Source of the DNA: Artocarpus heterophyllus | Taxonomy: Eukaryota > Streptophyta > Magnoliopsida > Rosales > Moraceae | Reading direction: 5' to 3' | DNA: 64,000 nt | Assembly (NCBI GenBank): GCA_025403435.1 | Contig: JAJQZP010000235.1 | Location: 930,001-994,000, forward strand | Shown: positions 11,263-22,566 of the stretch, one piece after another | Numbering within the stretch: position 1 is the stretch's first letter | How the letters are laid out: every line of letters starts with the position of its first letter | Program-made: the position numbers and the translations under genes | The notes under the pieces: generated by a model | Seen by the model: the letters and a program-made list of their open reading frames with translations, nothing else | The model's database searches: none | What the model was told of the DNA's origin: nothing

Positions 11263-12920
11263 AAGAAAGCTAAAGCTTCTCTAATGGAAGAATGTTATGC
11301 AGGTGCTTTCCTTTTCTTCTTCCTATTCTGAAAACTGAAATGTGGTCCTTTTTTTAATGAAAAAAAAAAGTTTCTTTTTGGACCTTTACGTGCATTTTTC
11401 CCATGTAAGTTGAGGAAAGATGAAAGGGTGATTTAAACAAAAGAAATCCAATAAACGCCCTAAAACAATGCTGTCGACTTGACTCTTTAATCGGCAATCG
11501 CGGCCGCCTTTGGCCTTTTCCTATTTCCGGTTAGCTCTCCCTGCGCCTTATGCATTTTTGTACGAAAATTTTTTATTGTAGACGGGAATTAAATGATTGT
11601 TTGGCAGATTGTTAATTGTCAAAATCTTTGTCATCTGTTTTATTAAATTTCTTGACAGATGTCCAACGCAAAAGAATTGTTGGTTATGGTTGATTTCTTT
11701 TTTACCGGTGACTTTGAACATCAATTCAAAGTCGTTGACTAGTTACTCCATTGTGTATCCAATCAAAACCTTCTCAAGTTTGATTATTTAAAGTCCAAAA
11801 GAAAAAATGAAGCTTTCCCACTAGTACACACAAGACATTACACAACGTTGATTAGACGATAGTCATCGAAACTATCGTGTACTCCATAGACATAAAATGT
11901 ATTATCATTAGACGACGGTTTATAACCATAGTCTAATGTGGACTTGGAGCTGTCGAGGCATGTTTTTGTCTACTTTAGACGATAGTTTTGTACAAAAGCT
12001 ATTGTCTAATGCCAAAATGATTATTACAGGTCTAGCCTTTATATTCTTTGCCCACAAACGACCTTCCAGTATTCCACTTTTTTCATTGGCCTCACAATTC
12101 ATTGATAGCATAAAATTAACCATAATTTGTAAACATTAAAACATAAGAAAATATACTTGTACAAAAATAGAAGGATTCAATTAATTAGTTCTATTGAATG
12201 AATTGTTATACAAATCCTACTCATTCTTCCTGTACCTCACTCAAATGCTCATTGGTATAAAACTCTAGGTCTGTTAAAAATTGTGGCCCCCATTCATCAT
12301 TATATCTCTCATGTATCTTAGCACAAAAAGCCACATTTTTAGTATCCTTGTTGTAGGGATATATTTTAACAAAGATGTTAAGAATTTATTATTTTAAATA
12401 ACAATAAGTGAATTTTCAATTACAACTATATTTATACTTGAATGCTTACCTTATGTGGTTTTAGAAATCTGGTCTTTCCATGTGGCTTATTATAAATGAC
12501 TTGAGTTGTAGTTTTTATTTTCCAATTATTGAAGACGCAAAATACAATTCATTAAAAATGCAATCAATCAAAAATAGATGCTATAATTTAGCTAGCAATA
12601 ATAAGTTATGTAGTTAACAATAATACACTTACAATTTAACCATTTGTTGAAGTCAGGGCGTACTGGTTGGCCACGTGGATCGAACCATAAAACCTAATCA
12701 TTTTAAACTGAACGAGGGTCAATTTTTAATGACCTTCATCATTATATGACATGAAGTAATACCTGTCAGCTTCTACATGATTCAAAAATTCACAGAGCAA
12801 ATTTGCTCTGTCTTGCATCAAAAGCTCGGCAGCACCTGGCACATAAGAGGTGATATAGGGATTCATGAAGGCATACAAGTTGAGTAAATTAGACCTTCGA
12901 TGCTAGTGCCATAAGAAACT

Positions 12921-13693
12921 TCATACAAAAAAAAAAAAAAAGAATATTGTTAGACAAGGACAAGTAACAAGTTTTTTTAAAAAAAGTGTAGGTAAAATTA
13001 AATACCTTGTGTATCCCATGATACATGACACACTAATTTGAGTAAAGTTGACAAACCAGTCAATGTCCTCATTAGTGATATATAGGGGTTCATTATTGTT
13101 TTGGGTTATGTCAAAAGGCAATATAATTGTAATTGTGTTAGAGGCATTCATGGAAGTCTCCGAATTACAATAAAGGCTTGCCATGTTTGGAGGTAATCCA
13201 ATTAAATCATCTATTGGTTGTGTAACCTCTATTACGTCCTCCATTTGTTGCTTCTTTTTTTCCTTCGGTTTCTTCGCAAACCTCCCTTGATTGGCTCATC
13301 GACAGGAACCATAGGCTCTTTGCCCCGACGATGGGGTTGGTCAACTTGAGCCTTGATTATTTGATTTAAGCTTTGAATCCATGCTTTGGGCCAAACAATA
13401 AATCCTCCGAGAGCATCGCTCACGATCTTATTTTCCTTAGTTGATAAAGGTAAAGGCATCTCCCTCATATAATAAACTGAAATTGTAATGCGCATGTTAT
13501 TTTTCCCAACTGCCCTACAATGAATCCTTTGCACAATGAGAGTATCCATCCACACCCTTCCTCCCGCAATGATGTCAAAACCGTCGCCACCTTCCCTGGT
13601 TGGTGATGCTGCTAGAAGAAGGCTAGTTTCACCCTTACTAAGACTTGATAAGGGTGGCTCCATTGGTGGTGCTGCGCGATATGAGCCGTGCAA
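12921..13693 (-). pseudogene. CACTA-associated protein remnant (DUF8039-like)
   Basis: Two overlapping minus-strand frames (13232-13693, then 12921-13244) give a coding-like segment. The first contains G-R-V-W-M-D, I-H-C-R-A-V-G-K-N-N-M-R-I-T-I-S-V, L-P-L-P and D-A-L-G-G-F-I-V-W-P. I recognise this order (IHxxxVGxxNVRV, LPxP, DAxGxFIxWP) from the domain found in plant En/Spm-associated proteins, often beside Ulp1-like proteases. A basic tail follows (R-R-N-R-R-K-K-R). The second frame continues after a frame change with no catalytic motif that I can see. The family name is from memory and a profile search would be needed to confirm it. Confidence 0.5.
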
Positions 13694-14129
13694 CTTGTTT
13701 TTGCACTTGTATGTTGTTTAACCATAGGCGCCGCATTTTCTTCCGCTTAGGAGGAGGAATGCCCTCGAGATCAACTTCTTATAATTGCCTCCCACTCGGA
13801 AAACTTAGACTCCATCATTTCCACCTTTTTACTTAGCTCGATCAACTCTACGTTGGACTTTGAGCTTCGGGTGGAATGAAAATATTGGGTCTGCTCATAA
13901 ATTTATATTTACAGTGTACCCATCTGAATGTTTAGGATTGCCCAATGCGATGGTCAATACATTACATCGCCTTTGGGATTGGAATGTGCCTTAGGAGGCT
14001 TGCTTCTTATACCATTCTATTAATTATGAAACTAATACGAGTTAAAATCAACCATAGTTAATAAAAGGTTTAAAATACTAAAAGTTAAAAGATTTAGTAA
14101 CTTACAATTCGTTGTCCAATCTCTTTCTA

Positions 14130-14927
14130 TCTTGGATTTTTAAAAGTTCCATCCTTCTTTTGTTGAATGAACTTCCAAATAAAGTGACACGGAGGAGGCG
14201 TAGTGGTGTTGTGCATTCTCATTTGCATCAAAAGTTAAGGGTGTTTAAATTATACAAACATTTATATATAAAGTTTTATATAAATGAAGTAAATAAATTT
14301 TACTTACCCATTCACGCTTTACTTTCAAATACCCCCAATGACTCGTCGAGTGCTCAAGATTGTATTCATTTCTTCTCTCTTTTGCTTTCTTCGACAACTC
14401 CTTATGCTCCTCATTAGGTTTGCATTTCACAAATTTCCTCCATTTCTCTTAATTAATAGAAGGATAATTCTAACTACTTTTGTGGGGAGCTTGAAAATAT
14501 TGAGGTCGTCTTTGTGGCCTTCAATGAAAGCCTTCCTTATATTGTACCTAAAGTCTTTCATTATCTTGGCGACGCTTGTCATTAACTTCTTCTTCATAGT
14601 TTGGGAACGCTGAAGGATGCAACAACACCTTGTAAACACGTTCTATATTGTCCTTATTGCTTTTTTTTATCTCCAATCCTTTGATGTGGTGGGGGTGTGC
14701 TCTCAAACTAAAACTCCAATATAACTTTGCAGTTCGTCCCCCTTTTTTCCAAGCGTTTGATCTTCGTAATCAAGTTGGACGTGTATTATAACACCTTTCG
14801 ATCTCAACTTTGATACTTTTTTCATCAAAGTTGCCACTTTTTTACATTCGCATCAGGATTAAATGGCTCTTTTTTTGGAACTCATAAGCATCTTCATTTG
14901 CTCCTCAACGAATTTGTTATCTGACAT
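14130..14927 (-). pseudogene. Plant En/Spm transposase-family protein remnant (Transposase_24-like)
   Basis: Read on the minus strand from an ATG at 14927, the frame is broken by stops and shifts but keeps an ordered set of family phrases: L-R-S-K-G-V, then G-D-E-L-Q-S-Y-I-G-V-L-V, K-D-W-R, a basic stretch F-R-Y-N-I-R-K-A-F-I-E-G, and after a frame change E-L-S-K-K-A-K-E-R-R-N-E-Y-N-L-E-H-S-T-S-H-W-G-Y. This layout matches the plant Ptta/En/Spm-family proteins carried by CACTA elements. It lies upstream, in the same orientation, of the remnant at 12921-13693. Confidence 0.6.
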
Positions 14928-14944
14928 ATTAAATTCTTAAGCAA

Positions 14945-15395
14945 TAACATGTATTAAAATTATTAAATTAATAATAACACGAAAACTAACATATAAATGT
15001 AAAACTAACATATATATAAAACTAAAATATAATAACGCTAAAAATAACATATAAAACTTAAACTAACATATAAAAACTAATGATATTAAATCTAAAACTA
15101 ACATAAAAATTGAAACTAACATTTACCAAATTCAACAAATAATAAGTTGTAACTTAAACTAACAATTCCATTAAATAACAAAACTAAGTTACAAATTAAT
15201 AAACAAAACTAATAAAAATTAACTAATTAACAAAAGAAAAATTAATTAACAAAACTAATAACACTAAAATAACAAAACTAAATTATAAAACTAATTAACA
15301 AAAGTAATAAAAATTAACTAATTAACAAAACAAAACTAGAAAACAAATTAACAATACTAAAACCAAAACCAAAACTAAACTAAAACTAATAACAT
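14945..15395. repeat. Degenerate A/C/T-rich repeat tract within the CACTA element
   Basis: About 450 bases consist of loosely repeated 'aaaactaa', 'aactaacata' and 'attaacaaaa' units, with almost no G. No coding potential is present. Confidence 0.7.
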
Positions 15396-16440
15396 TGTTG
15401 CCACTTTGTGTGGTGACGGATGGATGAAGGCCAAAAGGTGATGGATAGTGACGGTGTTGAAAGCAAAGAGGTGACGGACAATGGTAGAGAGAGAAGGTTT
15501 CAAACAGAGACAAATAGAGAGGACGACGAGAGAAAGAGGAAGGACGACGACGGCATCACTGACAGCCACGAGGATGAGAGAGAAAGGACATGTTGTGGGA
15601 CAACAAGGACGAGAATGATGCTTTGGGAGGGTTTGATTTTCGTAGAGAGAACTATTCTCAAGGTTTTGATTTTCGTTGGGTGGGATAGGTTAAAGTATAT
15701 TAGATGATAGTTTTAAAAAATCATTGTTTAAAATAATGCATTAGACAATGGTTTCTCAGAAACTATCATCTAAAGCATGTGTCATTTAATTCTAATAAAT
15801 GTGGTGTGACTTATGACGGCGGCTTTTTGGGTACCAATTGTCTAATGAGAGTTGCGTAAGGTCAAATTTGTAGTAGTGTCTACAGTTGCATGGCTGTTGC
15901 ACTGGATGAGGAATATGCAAATGACTCTACAATTGTTAAAAGACAAAGATTAGTTGACCATTATACCTCCTATTAGTGGTGGTTAAATCACTAAACAATC
16001 ACCACCAAAAAAGGGTCTATACCCTAGGATTTCAATTACATGTTTCCTTTACACCCATAAATTCTGCTTTTACAGTAAGAATTGAAGAAATATACTCTAC
16101 GTAATGTGCTCTACAGTTTTATACAACCTAAACATGTTTTTGATTGATTAATAAAAATATTTATATTCATGTACTTTGACCATGGTGTGCTCCTTTCTTG
16201 GCCTTTCCTGGTTACATTAAATTACAATGTTGGTACTAGAGTCTTACTCGGAATTCATCTTTTGACGTGCGAAATATATTGATATCATTGTTCAAATCGT
16301 AAGGATGATCCAACCCTCAAATATGAGAAAGGTAGAAACCCATTTTTTTGGCATGCCAATGCTCTTGATATATCCTTAGTACACCCTACTTTTGTTGTGC
16401 TTATCTTGAAAGGAGTATTGAACGTTGCCTAGATTGTGAC

Positions 16441-16930
16441 AACTTAAAGGTCTTAGCATTGGGAAAATAAAGAAAATAGTAGATTGTTGAAGCTTTTTAA
16501 AGTAATTAGTAGGTTTTGAAAATATTTGTAGTTTATAGCACATTTGAGATGTAAATAGTTTTTTACTGGGTTAATAAGAATTATTTACCCTATGGACAAG
16601 AAGGAAATAAATTATTAACACCTTAAATCTATTTACTATATAAAAAAGAATTATCTAAACTGTAAATAAGGGATAAATAAATTTTCACTATAAATCTGTT
16701 ATTTACTACAAACATTTTTACAAACCTGATATTTTCTTCAATTAGTTCATTTACTATAACTTTCACTAAGCATTTTAGGATGACTACAAATGTCTTGGCT
16801 AGTCCAAGCACACATTTATGTTTGTGGATGGAAGAGACTCTGTAGAGTAGAATAGTGGCAAAAGTTGTTTAGCATAGGCCGCTTTTCAATTAAAAAACGT
16901 GTTTGTCAAGTATCTTTTATTTTAATTTGG
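16441..16930. other. Intergenic DNA, nothing recognised
   Basis: AT-rich sequence between the CNX7 pseudo-copy and the gypsy remnant. No open frame or repeat that I recognise. Confidence 0.5.
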
Positions 16931-18393
16931 TATTAAAGTAGTATTTTGATAACGGTCAAGTCTGTATGTTCGTTGTGCTTTGTCCGATAGGTACTCCCTG
17001 AGGTATCCCCTTTTCAACAGCTTTGCTAACTCCATTGGCAAAGCCTTGTAGTCTACCTTCATATGACCTGTATCTTGGTGAAACTCACAATACTTTGATT
17101 TATCTCAAGATTGGTTTGGGGCCATTTTATTTGACCATCGAAAGTAATCCTTACCTTTGAGCTGAGCGATTACTTAGTTCGTGAAACGTTCAACGCATAC
17201 CTTAGCGGTGACAAAAGTTGCTTGTTTCCTCATTGTCTCCATTCGTCTTTCTTTCTCCATTCTGTTAGCTATGGAGTTCTAGTTTGATCTCTCCATTTTG
17301 GTCTTGCTTTCTTGGTGGTATTTCCATTCTCTTGTTCAAGATTTTGGTTATGATGAGCTCCTATTCACATCATTTGTTCTCCTCCTCCAAATCGACCCTT
17401 CCTTTTGCTTGATTAAGCACCTCTTGTATTGTCTACGAATAGTTCAAGTTGATACTATCTTTCAACTAGGACTGGTGCAGGAGCCCTTTGATAAGCACTT
17501 CTCAGGCCGTGCCATCTTCCAAGTCTAAGATCTCTGATATTGCCTTATTGAACCTTTTAATATATGCTTGTAGGGACTCGCCTTGGCCTTTAACCATAGC
17601 CAAGAGATCCTTCGTTGTCTTGCCTATCATGATATGTACATAGTAAGCCTTGACATACGAATCGGCTAACTCCTCGAAGCTGTTGATCAATTCCGACTAG
17701 AGATTGCTTAACCATCGCAGCATTGGTCTCTTTAAACTTTGCATAAATAACTTGCAAATCATTTCATCAGGAATACTATATGGGATGTTAGTGGTGCTTA
17801 CAACATTTCTATATCGAAGAAGATGATTCTTTGGGTCTATAGTTTTATCGAATTGAGCAAACGCAAGGTTGCCATATTTTGGCGGGACCACCATCACGAT
17901 TCTCTTGGTGAAAAGGGCCTCCCAAATGTTCTTTAAGATTTGTCAAGCATTGATGTTTAGCTTGTCACCTTTATTTCCTTTTGGTTGATCTTTTCCTCAA
18001 CCAACCTTGTGTTTCACTCGAGCATGTCCCGCATCATTTGTTGGATTGCCTCTACTATCAATAAGGTTTGGATTGGGTTGACTCCTAGCTCTTTCAACAT
18101 CTGCTCGACTCCAGTGTTAGGTAATGCAATTGTTCTGGTTACCTATCTTTCCGTGTCTACAAGAGTTGTCGGGGTTGTCATGGTCGTTGGAGTATATGTG
18201 GTCACTGGGGTTGTTGGGGTTGTTATTGTTGTTGGCAGTGGTGTATATAATGGTTACATTCTGCTCACAAGGCTGGGTGCTTGCTGTTGTCTCATTTGCT
18301 ATGGCATCTAGTATTGCCTTGGTGTCATCAACGCGATCGAATATCCATAGTACATATTGTATTGGTATGAATATGCCATGAGTTGGGAGTTTT

Positions 18394-20420
18394 TGTTAGA
18401 CGTGTATGCCCTAAGGAGTAAAAATGTAATATATTTTTAGAGATATTTTTATCAATAAAGAATTTATTTATTATTTATATACCAAATCTTATCCTCTTTA
18501 TGTTCATATTTGTTGAATGTATGTTAAGTAAACAATAGTCTAAGACTGTCGGTCTAAACTTTTAAGAGTTAGGCATATGATAGACAAATAATGCAGAAGA
18601 CACGATTCTTAAGGTGACGGTCTAAATCATAAGATCCACAATCAAGAGAATAAAGTTGGGTGCTTTATTTATGTAAAGATTGTTATGTTGTCTATATTCT
18701 TATCGGTAGATGGTTTGTCTTGGTCATCGGAGGTGGACTCCGCGAATAGAAACATTAGTACATTGTCATAGGTGACGATGTGTTGGATCAGGACATAAAG
18801 TGAATTGATTTGGATTAATAATTCTGTCTCGGCAAATCGATTTACTTTAGACAATCATTTGTATTGTATCTTAATCCTAAGATGAATAGTGGGCCCGTTG
18901 TCTTGACTTGTGTCTTTTGATGTACCAAAGGGTGATACCCATATCTTAATAGTGGTATGCATGCCGATACGTTGGAAGCATGACTCTTGATAGCGTAGAC
19001 CTGTTATTCATAGATATAAAATCCATAGCTCCTCTTTAGGAGTAGTGATATCCTCTTATATGCGTTATCCTGTAATTGAAAAACTAAAGCGCTCAACCAT
19101 TTGGATATATAAGTGTAACTGAATAGTATACCGTCTTTGGATGGTAAGTTTTTTGATGGTGAGATAATGGAACATAAGATAAAAATAATCAAAAAGGTAA
19201 GACAAAACTTGTCCTTAAGCCGATTATGGATAATCATATGGAGATACGAGACATCATGATAAGTCATAGAGACTTAGCTATACGGGCTTTGTAATTCTAT
19301 ATAGTTTGAGAGTGCAACTTCAAGCTTTTAGTGGAGTAGCGTTGGAGTTGATAATTATGAAATATATATCTAGGATATTAGGTTTCATAATTATCGGGAG
19401 CTTGAACTATTAGGTCCATTAGGTCCCCTTTGCTAGCTCACAAAAATCCTGTAATGATACGACATGCTTTTCCAATAATTGATGACTTATGTCAGATTTA
19501 TCAGATGGGCTGAAACTCAAAAGAATCAAATAATTAATGTCTGTTTATCGGATGAATTAATTTTATGATAAAAGTAATTCAAGATAAACTTGTTGAATTA
19601 TCGGATTAGATAATTTATATCTGTTTATCGATTGGATTAATTTTAAATTAATTCAAGATAAACTTGTTGAATTATAAGGAATTTATTTATTTTCCTAGAG
19701 ATTATCCGGATAAAGTTGTTTAATTAGATAACTTCTCTATTGAGTTATTTGAATTAAAACTGAGACTTTATCCTATAGAATCTCAGGCGGAGAATAAAAG
19801 ATTTGCTGAGATTTTTATCGCAAGTTTGGCATGTCGATTCTCAAGTTTGGCCTGCCGATGGGGCAAGTTCGGCATGTCGGTTAGACAAATCGGCATGCCG
19901 GCCGCACAATAAAAAGATCACACGTTTTCAGATGGATGTTATTAGATTATGATCCTGGTTTGATTCTGACTTGGATTTTTGAGACCCTATTTGATAAGGA
20001 TTGACCCTAGGCCCAACCTCTATAAAAGGGGAGTGAGTCTCATTATTATTTAGATCAATTGGGAGATTAAGAGTGAAACTCTACTGGTGAGATTTCGAAA
20101 ACTCCCTAAGAGCTCTTGTTCACAAATCATGAACACTAGCTTTAGGTTCTCTCAATTGGTTGGAAGGAGAGTCGCCTAGTGGAAGAGCTGTATATGTGAG
20201 CCCACACTCACTCTGATTGTGGACAGAGAATAGCAAAGAAGACTAGTTGGTTGAGGCTCTTCTAGAACATTACTTTTCTTCACAGATTGTGGGAGTTCTT
20301 TAACATATAAAGGTTAGTAAGATTTAATTAATTTATGCATATAGCGTGTCAAACTTGTGTTTTTAGAAAATACTCTAACATAAAAATTTTAAAATTCCAC
20401 TACGTACTAGTTTTCCAATA
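18394..20420 (+). mobile_element. Solo LTR (copia-like) inserted in gypsy remnant A
   Basis: A 2027-bp insert starts TGTTAGACGTG and ends TTTTCCAATA (probably a mutated CCAACA end). It is flanked by GTTTT (18389-18393) and GTTCT (20421-20425), an imperfect 5-bp duplication. A TATA box (CTATAAAAGG, about 20021-20030) is present and no coding sequence is. A four-unit tandem array carrying CGGCATGYCG-type motifs lies at 19821-19905. The element shares segments with the remnant at 780-2218. The right boundary is inferred; an alternative end at ACTCTAACA (20380) would give no duplication. Confidence 0.6.
19821..19905. repeat. 21-22-bp tandem array of CGGCATGYCG-like palindromes
   Basis: Four units begin with CAAGTT or CAAAT and carry the motifs TTGGCATGTCGA (19826), TTGGCCTGCCGA (19847), TCGGCATGTCGG (19869) and TCGGCATGCCGG (19890). 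The step is 21-22 bases. The array lies about 120 bases upstream of the LTR's TATA box. Confidence 0.85.
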
Positions 20421-20639
20421 GTTCTATGAGTTTACTTGATTTTTGAGCGACCTGTTCTTGTTACTCAGCTTTTTGAGTCGTCTATCTTGCTCTTAGAAGT
20501 GAGGACATTTGACTACTCGTCTCCGACAATGGTTGTAGCCGGTGTGTCCTCGACTTGCTCGTCATATGGGTAGCGGTCGCTCATGTCGTCTGCCATTGAG
20601 TGTAGAGGTTGCTAGAATTTCCTCAAATTGGCGATTTGT

Positions 20640-20661
20640 GAGCCCCACGATGGGCGTTAAA
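20640..20661 (-). other. Primer-binding-site-like segment of gypsy remnant A
   Basis: Immediately inside the 5' LTR, on the minus strand, is TAACGCCCATCGTGGGGCTC. This resembles the TGGCGCCCACCGTGGGGC primer-binding sites of some plant gypsy elements and fits the position expected between LTR and gag. Confidence 0.5.
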
Positions 20662-21518
20662 TGTAGACGTTGAATCTACAATTAAATTAATAATGAATTA
20701 AAACAAAATTTACTAGCTAAGAATGAGTTGGGCCTTCAAATCTCCGTTATTAGGTCCTAGCAGGCTTCACAAACAAGGTTAGAATGCCGATAATGACAAA
20801 AATAAATCAAAAAAATGAATTTATAAAGCAAATGTTGTAAATAAAAGATACCACATCCGAGATTTAGAGTGGCTCACTCTTTAAATAGAGCTACATCTGT
20901 TACTATTCTTCCATTAATTGATGAACTAAGTACAAATACAAAGGATTAGGTTGAAAATGGATAAACCAGAAAAAGTTTAAACTTTCTGTTTAGAAGTGAT
21001 TTTTGTAGTCTTTGGAATGCAAACGTGAGAATTCAAATGATCCAAATGATGCTTTCGTCTTCTATGTATAGAGGCATTCTCTGAGATCGTGGATCTCATC
21101 TAGTGGGAGGAATGGGCTTCACTAGTGCTTATGATAATAGGACACGTGTCAACTCATCATTTGGCCCGAGTTTTGGACCATGTTTCCATGTTCAACAACA
21201 TGAGTTAGTGGATCTTCTCTTGTAGCTATTGAACCTAGATCCACTACATCAATTCGATTGAGTAAAGAGTTAATTTTATTTCTCTTAATCACTGACCATC
21301 TTAGACTAGTCTTACGTCGAATCGAATGAACAAAACATAGTTGTTGAATTAAATTACTCTAAATAGCCTGTATTGAGCGCAATGAACCTTACTAATGGAT
21401 ACCTTAACAACTCCTATAAAACGCTCTCGATGGGCTCGACTCGTCTGTGTCACACAATAGGCTTCCCGCATTATGCTTTCGTTATTTGATTTAGGCCTGA
21501 CCAAATCATTCCCTAACA
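20662..21518 (-). repeat. 5' LTR of gypsy remnant A
   Basis: On the minus strand this 857-base segment begins TGTTAGGGAATG at 21518 and ends with GACGTCTACA-type sequence just before the primer-binding-like site, with gag following in the correct order. The partner 3' LTR was not found on the other side of gag, so the element is truncated. Confidence 0.6.
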
Positions 21519-21534
21519 ACAATTATAAGATTTA

Positions 21535-21955
21535 TAACCCATTTGATACGTAGGTTTAAAAAAGTTTAAGCCAGTTCAAACAATGGTGGCAGTTTAAATT
21601 AGTGTTTAGTGGAACAATAACTAAGGGCAGTTCAAAATATGATGGTGGCTTTAAACTAGATAAAACACCTAAAATCCAAACTTTACTCGCCCTTAAGTTC
21701 ACACGGTTTAAACTATTTTCCAAAGTAAAAACTATTACCATTCTTGTTTTCCTTTTGTAAGCCATAGTTTTCCAAACATCAATATTAGTTCTAAACTTAA
21801 TGTAATGTTTTATTTTTATTTTAAATCTTTACATTCTAAATGCCAGTTCAAAACTATCATTTAAACCACATAGTTTAGAAAACATAGTTCAAATCATAAA
21901 GTTCTAAATTACACAATTCTAAAGCTGCACATCAAACGAACTCTTAACATAGATC
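21535..21955. mobile_element. Probable MITE
   Basis: A non-coding block begins 'aacccatttgatacg' and ends 'acatcaaacgaactctt', roughly complementary termini of a kind common in plant hAT MITEs. Its interior repeats 'tttaaact' and 'agttcaaa' in both orientations. No clean target duplication was identified. Confidence 0.4.
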
Positions 21956-22566
21956 CTTAATGCTTAACATAGATCTTAACTCGTTTGGGTTTGTTTGTTT
22001 CATGGTGGTTTGAACTTTTGGGTTTGAAATATTGTTTGTTTGGAAAGTTTGGGTGTTTCAGACCCAAATTTTAAACTTAGTAGGTGTTTGGTAACAAATT
22101 ACTTAGGCCCAAACTCAAACCTTGAAAAGCACGTAGACTCCAAACTTCTGACTCCTTTTTTTTTCATCTCCAAACATAATTTCAGATTTCAAATTTTATT
22201 TTAAATTCTACTTTTAAACCATACTTTTCAAACTTTTTCATTTCAAACCTAATACTTCAAACTACTATGATTTGAACCCTCAAACAAACAGATACGTTTG
22301 AAACATGTGGTTTAAACTGTAATTAGAATTGACAAGTGCATATATAATTGATTTTAATTTTGAAAAGGGAATAAAATCTGAAATTGTGTTTGGATATAAA
22401 TTTAAAAAATACATTTGAATTGAAATATCAAAGAAAGAAGTTTGCTATGTTTGAATATTTTGAAATCAAAGACAAGCTAATTTTAAATTTGGGTTATTTT
22501 AGGTTCAAGTTTGGTTTCAGAAAATCCTAACCAAATAGCTGCTCAATTTAAAATTCGGGTTTAGTC
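21956..22566. other. AT-rich flank with TGTTTGGT-type repeats
   Basis: No gene. The region contains several 'gtttgg' and 'ccaaac' phrases that suggest another diverged MITE ('aggtgtttggtaac' near 22082), but ends could not be paired. Confidence 0.35.

Larger units (their letters stand above)
11819..15878 (-). mobile_element. CACTA (En/Spm-type) DNA transposon, defective
   Basis: A 4060-bp element begins CACTAGTACACAC and ends with the complement of CACTACTACAAAT. The terminal inverted repeats match over about 42 bases, including GACATTACACAAC against GACCTTACGCAAC and then ATTAGACGAT against ATTAGACAAT. Flanking triplets are TCC (11816-11818) and TCT (15879-15881), a near match to the 3-bp duplication expected of CACTA elements. 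Subterminal repeats of 'ttagacgatag' and its complement occur repeatedly in the first 200 and last 200 bases, typical of transposase-binding arrays. Two decayed coding blocks lie on the minus strand, but no catalytic transposase is present, so the element is non-autonomous. Confidence 0.88.
11660..16440 (+). pseudogene. Partial duplicate of the CNX7 locus, split by a CACTA element
   Basis: Two stretches match the intact CNX7 locus. To the left of the transposon, about 11720-11800 ('tgtatccaatcaaaacc') resembles the intact leader intron at 7725-7780. To the right, 15890-16440 matches 8225-8760: it encodes the relic of V-A-L-D-E-E-Y-A-N-D and ends with the I-P-P-I-S-G-G codons and a stop. It then follows the 3' flank through 'atgtgctctacagtttta' and 'caaattacaa/taaattacaa'. 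The start codon and first two thirds of the coding sequence are absent and the rest is frameshifted ('gttaaaagacaaagatt'), so no protein can be made. This is an inferred local duplication followed by deletion and transposon insertion. Confidence 0.8.
16950..20596 (-). pseudogene. Ty3/gypsy gag remnant A
   Basis: On the minus strand a gag frame starts at the ATG at 20596 (M-A-D-D-M-S-D-R-Y-P-Y-D-E-Q) and is soon interrupted by stops. After a solo LTR insertion it resumes below 18390. The core capsid signature is clear: Q-F-D-K-T-I-D-P-K-N-H-L-L-R-Y (17697-17897), then L-F-M-Q-S-L-K and, in the next block (17502-17690), S-F-E-E-L-A-D-S-Y-V and G-E-S-L-Q-A-Y-I-K-R-F-N. Further on, near 17040-17110, come K-Y-C-E-F-H-Q-D-T-G-H and L-L-K-R-G-Y-L-R-E-Y. 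No protease, reverse transcriptase or integrase is found; homology stops near 16950. Many stops make it non-functional. Confidence 0.82.
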
